Source: JAAYFJ01 sp964344295
GTDB lineage: Bacteria > Bacillota > Clostridia > Tissierellales > Peptoniphilaceae
NCBI GenBank assembly: GCA_964344295.1
Contig: CAYFMR010000009.1
Span: 1-53,804, forward strand
DNA: 53,804 nucleotides
Reading direction: 5' to 3'
The notes under the pieces were generated by a model, which did no database searches, had not been told where the DNA came from, and saw only the letters and a list, made by a program, of their open reading frames with translations. Of this stretch, positions 1 through 10,100 are shown piece by piece. A program made the translations under genes and the position numbers. Within the stretch, counting starts at the first letter, position 1; the number at the start of each line of letters is the position of its first letter.

Positions 1-67
1 GGTCGACGTGGCCAATGGTGCCAATGTTTACGTGTGGTTTCGTTCTTTCAAATTTTGCTTTTGCCAT
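1..67 (-). CDS. tuf: Elongation factor Tu, N-terminal fragment cut by the window edge
   Basis: Only the first 22 codons are present, beginning at the ATG at 65-67 and running off the left edge. The residues MAKAKFERTKPHVNIGTIGH are the conserved EF-Tu start, leading into the G1 loop. EF-Tu is the cytoplasmic GTPase that delivers aminoacyl-tRNA to the ribosome. A strong AAGGAGGA ribosome-binding site lies at about 74-84. The gene follows fusA by 50 bases on the same strand with no terminator between, so it is probably the last or a late gene of the rpsL-rpsG-fusA-tuf (str) operon. Confidence 0.97.
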   Translation of the reverse strand, partial: MAKAKFERTKPHVNIGTIGHVD

Positions 68-117
68 TTGGTTTAATCCTCCTTATTTCTTAGGATATTT
101 GGTTTGGGATAATTGAT

Positions 118-2187
118 TTACGCTTTCCCGATCACTTCATCGGCAATACTCTTGGGTACTGTTTCATAGTGATCAAATTGCATGGAGTGGGTCGCACGTC
201 CTTGCGTGTTAGAACGTAAGCTAGTGGCATAACCGAACATTTCCGCTAAGGGGATAAATGCGGTGATGACTTGAGCACCAGCTACCAGTTCCATACCTTC
301 CATACGTCCACGACGAGAGTTGATATCGCCGACGACATCGCCTGTGTATTCGTCGGGAGCAGTGATTTCTACTTTCATCATGGGCTCCAACAACACAGGG
401 CTTGCTTTAGCCAGACCGTCTTTGATGGCCATGGAGGCAGCAATTTTGTAAGCCATTTCACTGGAGTCGACGTCGTGATAAGAACCATCATAGAGTTCAA
501 CGACGACATCCAAGACTTGATATCCGCCTAGGATACCTGTTTGTAGTGCATCTTGGAATCCTTGGTCAATGGCATTGATGTATTCTTTGGGAATGGCTCC
601 ACCGACGATCGAGTTAACAAACTCATAACCTTTTCCAGTTTCGTTCGGTGAAATTCTGATTTTAACATGACCGTATTGACCGCGTCCACCGGATTGACGG
701 ACGTATCTGCCTTCCGCTTCTGCACTGCCTTGAATGCTTTCGCGATAGGAGACTTGGGGATTACCCACGTTCGCTTCGACCTTAAACTCACGCAGCAAGC
801 GGTCGACAATGACTTCCAGGTGCAATTCGCCCATGCCGGCGATAATCGTCTGGCCTGTTTCTTCATTGGTATACGTTTTAAACGTGGGGTCTTCTTCGGC
901 TAATTTGGCCAACGCTACAGACATCTTATCCTGGGATGCTTTGGTTTTCGGCTCGATGGCTACGGAAATAACCGGTTCGGGGAATTCCATTTGTTCCAGA
1001 ATAATATTTCCTTTTTCTTCACACAGGGTGTCACCGGTTCCCGTATCTTTTAGTCCTACGGCAGCGGCGATATCTCCGGCATAAACGCGGTCCACTTCTT
1101 CACGCTTGTTAGCGTGCATTAAGAGGATACGGCCCACGCGTTCGCGTTTGCCTTTCGTCGCATTTTGGATATATGAGCCGGATTCTAAAACACCTGAGTA
1201 GACTCTAAAGTAGGTCAGTTTACCTACATAGGGGTCGGTGACGATTTTAAATGCTAAGGCCGCAAACGGTTCCTCGTCAGAAGATTTTCTGACGATTTCT
1301 TCTCCCGTATCTCCATCCACACCAGTGATGGGGGGAATGTCTAAGGGAGACGGCAAGTAGGCGACGATGGCATCGAGTAGGGGTTGTACCCCTTTATTTT
1401 TATAAGATGAACCACAGGTAACGGGGGTGATCGCTACGCTGATGGTCGCTTTACGAATGGCGGCCACCAATTCTTCTTCTGTGATCTCTTCCCCTTCCAG
1501 GTATTTCATCATCAAGTCTTCATCGTAATCCGCTACGGCTTCGATCAGTTTTTCACGATGTTCGTTAGCCAAGTCTTCCAACTCCGCCGGTACAGCGGTG
1601 ATGTCGATTTCTTGACCCATATCATCGAGGTAGATTTCAGCTTCCATTTTGACCAAGTCGATCATACCACGGAAGTCTGCTTCTGCGCCGATGGGGATTT
1701 GAATGGGTATCGGGTTGGCACCCAAACGTTTACGAATGGTCTCTACGGAACGGAAGAAGTCCGCACCGGTGACGTCCATTTTATTGATGTGGGCAATCCG
1801 CGGTACACTGTATTTGTCTGCTTGACGCCATACAGTTTCAGACTGAGGCTCTACGCCGCTTTTAGCATCAAACAGTGCTACAGCACCATCCAACACGCGT
1901 AGGGAACGCTCTACTTCTACCGTAAAGTCAACGTGTCCCGGAGTATCGATGATGTTTAAACGGTAACCCTTCCACATGGCAGTCGTTGCTGCGGATGTGA
2001 TGGTAATGCCCCGTTCTTGTTCCTGTTCCATCCAGTCCATTTGCGCTCCACCTTCGTGGGTTTCGCCAACTTTATGGATTTTACCGGTATAGTAGAGAAT
2101 TCTCTCGGTAGTGGTTGTTTTACCGGCGTCAATGTGCGCCATGATACCGATATTTCTCAATTTCTCTAAAGGTACAGCTCTAGGCAA
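118..2187 (-). CDS. fusA: Elongation factor G
   Basis: At 689 residues this is a full-length EF-G, the GTPase that drives ribosomal translocation and, with RRF, ribosome recycling. The G1 loop AHIDAGKTT is at residues 17-25, DTPG (G3) at 81-84 and NKMD (G4) at 135-138. The C-terminal part shows the domain IV/V signatures, including GGRGQYGHVKI and the motif INSRRGRMEGM. It sits between rpsG (24-base gap upstream) and tuf, the usual order of the str operon, and should be co-transcribed from the promoter at 3525-3553. Nothing is unusual in length or motifs. Confidence 0.99.
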   Translation of the reverse strand: MPRAVPLEKLRNIGIMAHIDAGKTTTTERILYYTGKIHKVGETHEGGAQMDWMEQEQERGITITSAATTAMWKGYRLNIIDTPGHVDFTVEVERSLRVLDGAVALFDAKSGVEPQSETVWRQADKYSVPRIAHINKMDVTGADFFRSVETIRKRLGANPIPIQIPIGAEADFRGMIDLVKMEAEIYLDDMGQEIDITAVPAELEDLANEHREKLIEAVADYDEDLMMKYLEGEEITEEELVAAIRKATISVAITPVTCGSSYKNKGVQPLLDAIVAYLPSPLDIPPITGVDGDTGEEIVRKSSDEEPFAALAFKIVTDPYVGKLTYFRVYSGVLESGSYIQNATKGKRERVGRILLMHANKREEVDRVYAGDIAAAVGLKDTGTGDTLCEEKGNIILEQMEFPEPVISVAIEPKTKASQDKMSVALAKLAEEDPTFKTYTNEETGQTIIAGMGELHLEVIVDRLLREFKVEANVGNPQVSYRESIQGSAEAEGRYVRQSGGRGQYGHVKIRISPNETGKGYEFVNSIVGGAIPKEYINAIDQGFQDALQTGILGGYQVLDVVVELYDGSYHDVDSSEMAYKIAASMAIKDGLAKASPVLLEPMMKVEITAPDEYTGDVVGDINSRRGRMEGMELVAGAQVITAFIPLAEMFGYATSLRSNTQGRATHSMQFDHYETVPKSIADEVIGKA

Positions 2188-2211
2188 AATATTTTCCTCC
2201 TCCCAAGACGA

Positions 2212-2682
2212 CTACCAGCGGTAGTGCGCGAAAGCCTTGTTAGCTTCTGCCATCTTGTGCATTTCTTCACGGCGTTTTACAGCTCCACCAACGCCATTGG
2301 AGGCATCCAAAATCTCTTTTGCCAGACGTTCCACCATGGTTCTTTCACCACGAGCACGGGCGTAGCGTACGAGCCAGCGCAAACCTAAGGTTTGGCGTCT
2401 CTCAGCGCGGACTTCCATGGGCACTTGGTAGGTCGCCCCACCAATACGTCTTGCTTTGACTTCCAACACCGGCATGACATTGTTCATTGCTTTATAAAAG
2501 ACTTCTAGCGCATCTTCACCGGTTGCTTCATGAATATAATCTAATGCGCCATATACAATTTTTTGCGCAATACCCTTTTTACCGTCTAACATGACATTGT
2601 TGATCAATTTGGTGATCACCGCATCTTGATAGATCGGATCGGGAATCGCTATACGCTTAGGTACGTGTCCTTTTCTTGGCAC
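2212..2682 (-). CDS. rpsG: 30S ribosomal protein S7
   Basis: The 156-residue product matches S7 in length and sequence (MPRKGHVPKR at the start, then the LINNVMLDGKKG and VPMEVRAERR signatures). S7 nucleates assembly of the 30S head by binding the 3' major domain of 16S rRNA. An AAGGAGGGAAG ribosome-binding site precedes the ATG. It lies between rpsL and fusA. In E. coli S7 represses its own operon by binding the rpsL-rpsG intercistronic RNA. Here that gap is 127 bases, long enough to hold a regulatory structure, but I could not identify one. Confidence 0.99.
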   Translation of the reverse strand: MPRKGHVPKRIAIPDPIYQDAVITKLINNVMLDGKKGIAQKIVYGALDYIHEATGEDALEVFYKAMNNVMPVLEVKARRIGGATYQVPMEVRAERRQTLGLRWLVRYARARGERTMVERLAKEILDASNGVGGAVKRREEMHKMAEANKAFAHYRW

Positions 2683-2809
2683 CTTCGCTTCCCTCCTTAA
2701 CTATGTTTTACACTTTCGTGTGCGAGAGTCGATTCATTGGTACTCGGTTTTCTCTTAGAAACCCGTGTGCGCCAAATACTCTATATAAACGAAGTATTAT
2801 TGCTACACA

Positions 2810-3223
2810 TTATTTCTTCGGTCTCTTCGCACCATACTTTGATCGGCTTTGCATACGATTGTCAACGCCGGCAGTATCCAAAGTACCGCGTACAATATGG
2901 TAGCGAACACCGGGAAGGTCTTTTACCCTTCCGCCGCGGATCAATACAACACTGTGTTCTTGCAGGTTGTGACCGATTCCGGGAATGTAGGCCATAACTT
3001 CTTCGTTATTGGACAAACGTACCCTTGCTACTTTACGTAACGCTGAGTTAGGTTTTTTCGGCGTTACCGTACGGACTGCAACACAAACGCCACGTTTTTG
3101 AGGAGAGTGAACAGTTGTTTCCGTGTTTTTCAACGTATTGAAGTTCACGCCCAAAGCGGGGGATTTACTTTTTTGTGTTACCTTTGTTCTGCCCTTTCGG
3201 ATCAATTGGTTAATGGTTGGCAT
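2810..3223 (-). CDS. rpsL: 30S ribosomal protein S12
   Basis: The 137-residue S12 is a decoding-centre protein. It has the conserved TPKKPNSALRK loop, with Lys56 and Lys57 equivalent to E. coli Lys42 and Lys43, and the second loop GGRVKDLPGVRYH. Both loops carry the wild-type residues associated with streptomycin sensitivity. The N-terminal stretch is of the longer Gram-positive form. It is the second gene of the str operon, 27 bases after the L7Ae-like gene. The ATG is preceded by an AAAAGGAGGTGCC ribosome-binding site. Confidence 0.99.
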   Translation of the reverse strand: MPTINQLIRKGRTKVTQKSKSPALGVNFNTLKNTETTVHSPQKRGVCVAVRTVTPKKPNSALRKVARVRLSNNEEVMAYIPGIGHNLQEHSVVLIRGGRVKDLPGVRYHIVRGTLDTAGVDNRMQSRSKYGAKRPKK

Positions 3224-3250
3224 ATGGCACCTCCTTTTAGATGATATAAT

Positions 3251-3481
3251 TTATATTAAATATGCTGCCGTTGCGGCAGGCACATTAATACCCATTTGTT
3301 TTCCCAGCTCTTCTTTTGTAAGCACATAATGGATATCGACAGAGAAGTTATCACACAGCTCTTCAATGACCAGGCGAATGGACCAGTCGGCATCTTTGGC
3401 AAGAAAGACTCGCTGTGCACGTCGAGCCATGATTTCTCGTTTCACTTCTTTAAAACCTACAATCTGCTTAGAACGAAGCAT
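3251..3481 (-). CDS. L7Ae/L30e-family ribosomal protein (YbxF/RplGB-like)
   Basis: This is a small 76-residue protein of the L7Ae/L30e family, which binds kink-turn RNA. The family core is visible as VFLAKDADWSIRLVIEELC and the GKQMGINVPAATAAYLI end. A gene of this type is known between rpoC and rpsL in Bacillus (ybxF), and the position here is the same. Two ATGs stand in tandem at 3484 and 3481. AGGAGG (3487-3492) is only two bases from the first and five from the second, so I chose the second. It is the first gene behind a near-consensus promoter at 3525-3553. Confidence 0.9.
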   Translation of the reverse strand: MLRSKQIVGFKEVKREIMARRAQRVFLAKDADWSIRLVIEELCDNFSVDIHYVLTKEELGKQMGINVPAATAAYLI

Positions 3482-3524
3482 CATAACCTCCTAACGCTTC
3501 TACTTCGCATAGAAACACTAAGAT

Positions 3525-3553
3525 ATAATATAGGATTTCTCCTTACTTGTCAA
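3525..3553 (-). promoter_or_regulatory. Sigma-A promoter of the str operon (L7Ae-like, rpsL, rpsG, fusA, tuf)
   Basis: Reading the minus strand, TTGACA (3548-3553) is followed after exactly 17 bases by TATTAT (3525-3530). The start site would fall near 3518, about 35 bases before the first start codon. It lies just downstream of the rpoC terminator, so it begins a new transcription unit. Confidence 0.88.
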
Positions 3554-3586
3554 CTGTTTTCCCGTAAAACAAGCCAAAATCCACAT

Positions 3587-3621
3587 AAGAAAGACGTGAG
3601 ATGCGCTCTCACGTCTCTTAT
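3587..3621 (-). terminator. Terminator after rpoC
   Basis: A perfect 9-bp stem, AGACGTGAG (3592-3600) with CTCACGTCT (3608-3616), has a 7-base loop and lies 9 bases past the rpoC stop. On the minus strand it is followed by a short mixed U-rich tract, and the stem can extend with ATAAG/CTTAT. The run of T on the plus side makes it look bidirectional. Confidence 0.7.
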
Positions 3622-3624
3622 TTT

Positions 3625-6600
3625 TTATCCGATGTACTCCGGTTCTTCTTCCGTTTCCTTTTTCACCAATTCTGGTTGGACATGGGTGTAACGGCGAACG
3701 CCAGTTCCTGCCGGGATCAGTTGGCCGATGATTACGTTTTCTTTGAGCCCTTGCAATTTGTCTTCGCTGCCTTGGATGGCGGCTTCAGTCAGGACTCGAG
3801 TCGTCTCTTGGAATGAGGCGGCGGAGAGGAAACTATCCGTAGCCAAGGAGGCCTTGGTGATTCCCAATAAGGCTCTGGTTCCGGTCGCAGGTTCTTTGCC
3901 CTCGGCTTCTGCTTTTTCATTAACCTCTTGGAATTCGCTAATCGAGACCATGGAGTTGGGCAAGAGGTTCGTATCGCCAGGGTCTTCAATCTTCATGCGG
4001 TTCATCATTTGACGCACGATAATCTCAATGTGCTTGTCGTTGATATCAACCCCTTGTAGACGGTATACTCGTTGCACTTCTTTGACCAAGTAATTTTGCA
4101 CGCCCGCCACACCTTTGATGCGTAACAAATCTTGCGGGTACACGCTACCTTGGGTCAACTCATCACCGGCTTCGATGACGTCGCCTTCGCGAACTTTGAT
4201 ACGAGCACCGTAGACGATGGGATATTTCTTCGTCTCTTCATCGTTGGTGACTGTGATTTCTCGTTTTTTCTTAGAATCATCAATCGACACCGTACCGGCA
4301 ATTTCTGAAATCACCGCCAAACCCTTGGGCTTTCTGGCTTCAAAGAGCTCTTCGACCCGAGGAAGACCTTGGGTGATGTCCACCGCTGCGGCCACCCCGC
4401 CGGTATGGAAGTTACGCATAGTCAACTGAGTACCCGGTTCCCCGATGGATTGAGCTGCGATGATACCGACGGCTTCTCCAATCCCCACCACGTTACCTGT
4501 GGCCAAGTTGCGACCATAGCAGTGAGCACAAACACCTGACTTCGCTTTACAGGTGAGAACGGATCGCACTTTCACTTCTTCGATGCCCGCCTTTTGGATA
4601 GCTAACGCCATATCGGAGGTGATTAGTTCATTGGCTCCCACCAGTTGCTCACCAGTTTCCGGATGGAAGATGGCTTCATGGGTAAATCGTCCTTCAATAC
4701 GATCAGCTAACTCTTCAATGACTTCACGACGATCATTAAAGACGCGAGCCACAATGTAGTCATCCGTACCACAGTCTTCTTCCCGGACGATGACATCTTG
4801 GGACACGTCTACCAGACGACGGGTCAAATATCCGGAGTCGGCAGTTCGCAAAGCCGTATCCGCCAAACCTTTACGGGAGCCGTGCGTGGACATAAAGAAC
4901 TCCAATACGGACAGCCCTTCGCGGAAGTTGGACTTAATGGGAACTTCAATGGTACGGCCTGTCGGAGAGGCCATCAATCCGCGCATACCAGCCAATTGAC
5001 GAATTTGGTTTTTACTACCACGAGCCCCGGATTCCGCCATGATATAGATGTTGTTCATGGGGTCAAATTCACCCATCAACACGTCTGTCAGGCGGTCAGT
5101 CGCCGTGTTCCAAATCTCAATAACTTTTTCATAGCGTTCCTCTTCGGTAATCAAGCCGCGACGGAACAGTCGCTCGTACTCTTCCACCTCGTGATCTGCT
5201 TCTTCCAGGATCTCGTGTTTGCTTTCCGGCACGTGGATATCTCCAATGGAAATGGAGATGGCACCGATGGTAGAGTAGTGGAAACCAGCCGTTTTGATAT
5301 GGTCTAAGAATTCAGCAGTAGCCAGGTTTCCATATTTATTAAATACAGCGGAAATAATCTTTCCTAACAGTTTTTTGTCAATGGTTTGATCAATTTCCAA
5401 GCCGCAGGGGTCTTGCTCTCGATCTTTAAAGCCTAGGTCTTGAGGAATGTGTTGGTTGATGATGAAGCGGCCCACAGTGGATTCCACCATCTCCACATGT
5501 TCGCCACGTTTGACCCGCACTTTTACCCTGCTGTGTAATAATACGTCGCCATTGGCCAGGGCGTGCACCATTTCATCGTAGTCTCTAAAGCGCATGCCAT
5601 CGCCTTTTTTCTCACCCGGTACATCCACGGTCAAGTAGTAGCATCCCAATACCATGTCCTGGGTGGGTGTTGTGATGGGCTTGCCATCCTTTGGCGCCAA
5701 GATATTGTTTGTTGAGAGCATCAAAAGTCGTGCTTCTGCTTGGGTTTCAGCCGACAACGGCAAGTGAACGGCCATTTGATCCCCGTCAAAGTCTGCGTTA
5801 TAGGCCGTACAGACTAGGGGGTGCAGCTTGATGGCCTTGCCTTCGACTAGCACGGGCTCAAAAGCTTGGATGCCCAAACGGTGCAACGTCGGTGCACGGT
5901 TTAACAAGACCGGATGGTCTTTGATGACCCGATCCAGTACGTCCCACACTTCAGGCTTGGCCCGTTCGACAATGCGTTTTGCCGACTTGATGTTGTGAGC
6001 ATGTCCTTCTTCCACCAACACGCGCATGACAAAGGGCTTAAATAATTCCAGTGCCATTCGTTTTGGCAGGCCGCATTGGTAAAATTTCAATTCCGGTCCT
6101 ACGACGATAACGGAACGACCAGAGTAGTCCACTCGTTTACCCAGTAAGTTTTGGCGGAAACGACCTTGTTTCCCCTTTAGCATCTCCGATAGGGATTTTA
6201 ACGGTCGATTTCCTTGACCTGTGACAGGGCGACCTCGACGACCGTTGTCAATCAAGGCGTCCACCGCTTCTTGCAACATACGTTTTTCGTTGCGTACGAT
6301 GATTTCCGGCGCTCGGATGTCTAAGAGTCTCTTTAAGCGATTGTTACGGTTGATGACACGACGATATAAATCGTTTAAGTCAGAGGTGGCAAAGCGACCC
6401 CCATCCAATTGCACCATAGGGCGCAGATCAGGCGGGATGACGGGCAGGGCCTCCAATACCATCCATTCCGGGCGATTGCCGGAGCGCAAGAAAGCCTCTA
6501 TCACTTCCAGTCGGCGTGTGATGCGAATGCGCTTTTGACCAGAAGCTCCCTCCAGTTCTCCACGCAATCTCTTGGACTCTTCTTCCAAGTCGATGGCTTC

Positions 6601-7140
6601 CAAGAGGAGCTTAATGGCCTCAGCCCCCATCATGGCTTCAAAGTCATGGCCGGCTTCTTTTTTATCCCAATACTCTTGATCAGTCAGGCGATCTTTTACC
6701 TTCAGTTCTTTTTCGTCTTCTCCCACAGAGACGACGATGTATTTCGCAAAGTAAAGGACCTTTTCCAGCTCTCGCGGACTAATGTCAAGCATGAGACCCA
6801 TGCGAGAGGGAATCCCTTTAAAATACCAGATGTGACTGACCGGTACAGCTAATTCAATGTGACCCATGCGTTCACGGCGCACTTTGGATTTGGTGACTTC
6901 CACACCACATTTTTCGCATACCACGCCTTTATAGCGTACTCGTTTATATTTTCCGCAGTTACATTCCCAGTCCTTTGTCGGTCCGAAGATCTTCTCACAG
7001 AAAAGCCCTTCACGTTCCGGTTTTAACGTACGGTAGTTAATGGTTTCCGGTTTTTTTACCTCTCCATAAGACCATTGGCGAATCTTTTCAGGGGATGCCA
7101 AACCAATCCTAATGGAATCGAATAGTCCTAGTTCGTACAA
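3625..7140 (-). CDS. rpoC: DNA-directed RNA polymerase subunit beta'
   Basis: The 1171-residue product is full length for a Firmicute beta' subunit. The N-terminal zinc ribbon is visible (Cys60, Cys62, Cys75, Cys78). The catalytic NADFDGDQMAVH lies around residues 448-459, with the three metal-binding aspartates of NADFDGD. Bridge-helix and trigger-loop sequence (MRGLMASPTGRTIEVPI) and the second zinc site (CGTDD, then CKAKSGVCAHC) follow. The start codon appears to be TTG, giving a normal MYELGLFDSIRIGLASPEKI beginning, with AAAGGAG eight bases before it. It is 48 bases downstream of rpoB and co-transcribed with it. A terminator follows at 3587-3621. Confidence 0.99.
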   Translation of the reverse strand: MYELGLFDSIRIGLASPEKIRQWSYGEVKKPETINYRTLKPEREGLFCEKIFGPTKDWECNCGKYKRVRYKGVVCEKCGVEVTKSKVRRERMGHIELAVPVSHIWYFKGIPSRMGLMLDISPRELEKVLYFAKYIVVSVGEDEKELKVKDRLTDQEYWDKKEAGHDFEAMMGAEAIKLLLEAIDLEEESKRLRGELEGASGQKRIRITRRLEVIEAFLRSGNRPEWMVLEALPVIPPDLRPMVQLDGGRFATSDLNDLYRRVINRNNRLKRLLDIRAPEIIVRNEKRMLQEAVDALIDNGRRGRPVTGQGNRPLKSLSEMLKGKQGRFRQNLLGKRVDYSGRSVIVVGPELKFYQCGLPKRMALELFKPFVMRVLVEEGHAHNIKSAKRIVERAKPEVWDVLDRVIKDHPVLLNRAPTLHRLGIQAFEPVLVEGKAIKLHPLVCTAYNADFDGDQMAVHLPLSAETQAEARLLMLSTNNILAPKDGKPITTPTQDMVLGCYYLTVDVPGEKKGDGMRFRDYDEMVHALANGDVLLHSRVKVRVKRGEHVEMVESTVGRFIINQHIPQDLGFKDREQDPCGLEIDQTIDKKLLGKIISAVFNKYGNLATAEFLDHIKTAGFHYSTIGAISISIGDIHVPESKHEILEEADHEVEEYERLFRRGLITEEERYEKVIEIWNTATDRLTDVLMGEFDPMNNIYIMAESGARGSKNQIRQLAGMRGLMASPTGRTIEVPIKSNFREGLSVLEFFMSTHGSRKGLADTALRTADSGYLTRRLVDVSQDVIVREEDCGTDDYIVARVFNDRREVIEELADRIEGRFTHEAIFHPETGEQLVGANELITSDMALAIQKAGIEEVKVRSVLTCKAKSGVCAHCYGRNLATGNVVGIGEAVGIIAAQSIGEPGTQLTMRNFHTGGVAAAVDITQGLPRVEELFEARKPKGLAVISEIAGTVSIDDSKKKREITVTNDEETKKYPIVYGARIKVREGDVIEAGDELTQGSVYPQDLLRIKGVAGVQNYLVKEVQRVYRLQGVDINDKHIEIIVRQMMNRMKIEDPGDTNLLPNSMVSISEFQEVNEKAEAEGKEPATGTRALLGITKASLATDSFLSAASFQETTRVLTEAAIQGSEDKLQGLKENVIIGQLIPAGTGVRRYTHVQPELVKKETEEEPEYIG

Positions 7141-7188
7141 GGAGCAGTCTCCTTTCTATCTAACAAGGCAATAGCGAAAAGAGGGGAC

Positions 7189-10100
7189 TTAAAAATCGTC
7201 ATCGTCGTCCATATCACTCTCTTCGTCTACAAATCCCTCCGGTGCATCTTCACCTGAAATGCGTACAATGCCGGGAGCCACAGAAATGACCTCGTCATCT
7301 CCTTCTCCGGACATCTGACGCATGATCTCGTCTTGGTGATTGCGATCCATTTCACGTTCTACTTGGTCAATGCGATAGACATCGTCACTTTCCATGGATT
7401 CCAAGTCCACTTCTTCGCCTTCATGGTTTAAGACCTTGACTTCCAGTGCCAAGGACTGCAATTCCTTGATGAGGACCTTAAAGCTTTCAGGAATACCCGG
7501 TTGTGGAATATTTTCCCCTTTGACGATGGCTTCATACGTCTTGACGCGACCGATGATATCGTCTGATTTCACCGTCAAAATTTCTTGCAAGGTATGGGAC
7601 GCTCCATAAGCCTCCAATGCCCAGACTTCCATCTCTCCAAAACGTTGGCCACCAAATTGTGCCTTGCCGCCCAAGGGTTGCTGGGTGACTAAAGAGTATG
7701 GTCCTGTGGAGCGAGCGTGAATCTTTTCGTCAACTAAGTGGTGAAGTTTTAACATATACATATAGCCTACGGTGACCGGGTTATAGAACTCTTCCCCTGT
7801 TCGTCCGTCTCGTAGGAAGATCTTACCATCTTCGCGATATCCGGCCTGTTTCAATGCACTGACGATGTCCTCTTCGTTGGCGCCATCAAAGACGGGAGTG
7901 GCCACGTGCCAACCCAGTTTTTTAGCCGCCAAGCCTAAGTGCACTTCCAGCACTTGTCCCAAGTTCATTCGAGAAGGTACCCCCAAGGGGTTAAGGACAA
8001 TTTCCACAGGCGTACCATCTGGCAGATAAGGCATGTCTTCTCGCGGCATAATACGGGAAACAACCCCTTTGTTACCGTGACGTCCACACATCTTATCCCC
8101 TACGGAAATCTTACGTTTTGTCGCAATGTACACCCGAATCATTTGGTTCACACCGGGAGGCAGCTCATCGCCGTTTTCCCGAGTAAATTCCCTTACATCA
8201 ACGATAATACCGGCTTCCCCATGGGGTACGCGCAAAGAGGTATCCCTGACCTCTCTGGCCTTTTCGCCAAAGATGGCGCGTAAGAGGCGTTCTGCCGGAC
8301 TCAGCTCCGTTTCCCCTTTCGGCGTCACCTTGCCGACTAGGATGTCGTCCGCCTTGACTTCAGCACCCTTGCGGATGACACCTCGTTCATCCAGGTCTTT
8401 CAGCATATCTTCTCCCACGTTGGGAATGTCTCGAGTGATTTCTTCAGGACCTAGTTTCGTATCACGAGCCTCGGATTCGTATTCTTCAATATGAATGGAG
8501 GTCAACTTGTCTTCGATAACCAAGGACTCATTGATGAGCATGGCATCTTCGTAGTTATATCCTTCCCAGTTCATAAAGGCGACCAAAATATTTTTACCTA
8601 ACGCGATTTCGCCCTGATCTGTGGAAGGCCCATCTGCAATGACTTGGTTTTTCTCTACCTTTTCTCCCACTTTCACTAAGGGGCGTTGGTTAATCGTAGT
8701 ACCTTGGTTGGAACGGCGGAATTTTTCCAGCCGATATGTCTTCACATTCCCTGACTTGTCCTCTTTGATTTGGATTTGTGAAGAGGACACTTTCTCTACG
8801 ACACCGTCTTCTTCTGCTAAGACCACGACTCCGGAATCACAGGCGGCCTTATATTCCATCCCCGTTCCCACAATGGGCGCTTCCGTAGTCAACAATGGCA
8901 CGGCTTGACGCTGCATGTTCGCTCCCATCAGGGCCCGGTTGGCGTCGTCGTTTTCCAAAAATGGAATCATAGCCGTTCCCACGGAGACGATTTGCTTGGG
9001 ACTAACATCCATGTATGTGACATCTTCGGCATTATAAATGTCGACAACCCCGTTAATCCCCCGGGAGACAACACGTTTATTTACAAAGCTACCATCTTCG
9101 TTTAGGGGTTCATTGGATTGGGCGATGATATTGGCACTTTCCACATCGGCCGTAATGTATTCGATTTCACCAGTGACACGGCCGTCTTTGACTATGCGGT
9201 ACGGGGCTTCGATAAAGCCATATTCATTAATGCGCGCATAGGTGGTGAGGGAGGTAATCAGCCCGATGTTGGGACCTTCCGGGGTTTCAATGGGGCACAT
9301 CCTGCCGTAGTGGGAGTTGTGCACGTCCCGCACTTCCATACCTGCACGATCTCTGGAAAGACCTCCTGGCCCTAGGGCAGACATACGACGTTTATTCGTC
9401 AGCTCTCCCAAGGGGTTCGTCTGATCCATAAACTGTGACAGCTGTGAAGAGCCAAAGAATTCCTTAATGCTCGCCGTGACGGGGCGAATGTTAATCAAGT
9501 TTTGCGGCGTCGTCACTTCCATATCTTGAATGGTCATGCGTTCCCGCACCACCCGTTCCATACGGCTCAGACCGATGCGGAACTGATTTTGCAAGAGTTC
9601 GCCCACCGAGCGCACACGTCGATTGCCTAGGTGGTCGATGTCATCGGTGGTGCCCACGCCATAGAACAAGTTAAACTGGTAAGATACGGCTGAAATGATG
9701 TCATCCACCGTAATGTGTTTGGGAGAGAGCTCACGAATATCTCGTCTCACAGCCCTTTCAAACTCCTTGGCATCTTCGCCGCATTCTTCCAGAATTTCCA
9801 TCATCTTCGGATAGTAAATACGGCCCTTTAATCCTAGAGTCATCAAATCCACCGGGGTATCAAAGGCTTCCAGGTCTACAAAGTGATTGCCTACTACCAC
9901 CACATCTTCGCCATCCACTACGATGACGACGCGGTTGACACCGGCCCACTCAATGTTTTTAGCGTCTTCAGAGGAGATCACTTGACCCTCTTCCACCAAG
10001 AGCTCTCCGGTCTTGGGATCGAAAATATCCTCTTTTGACTCGCGGCCAATGATTCTCTCTTTCAATGCTAGTTTCTTATTAAATTTATATCGACCCACCT

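Noticed and set aside
2810..3223. Possible streptomycin-resistance change in rpsL
   Set aside because: Both loop lysines (56/57) and the GGRVKDLPGV loop are wild type.
4798..5307. 169-codon plus-strand frame inside rpoC
   Set aside because: It is a shadow of the rpoC coding strand with no start signal.
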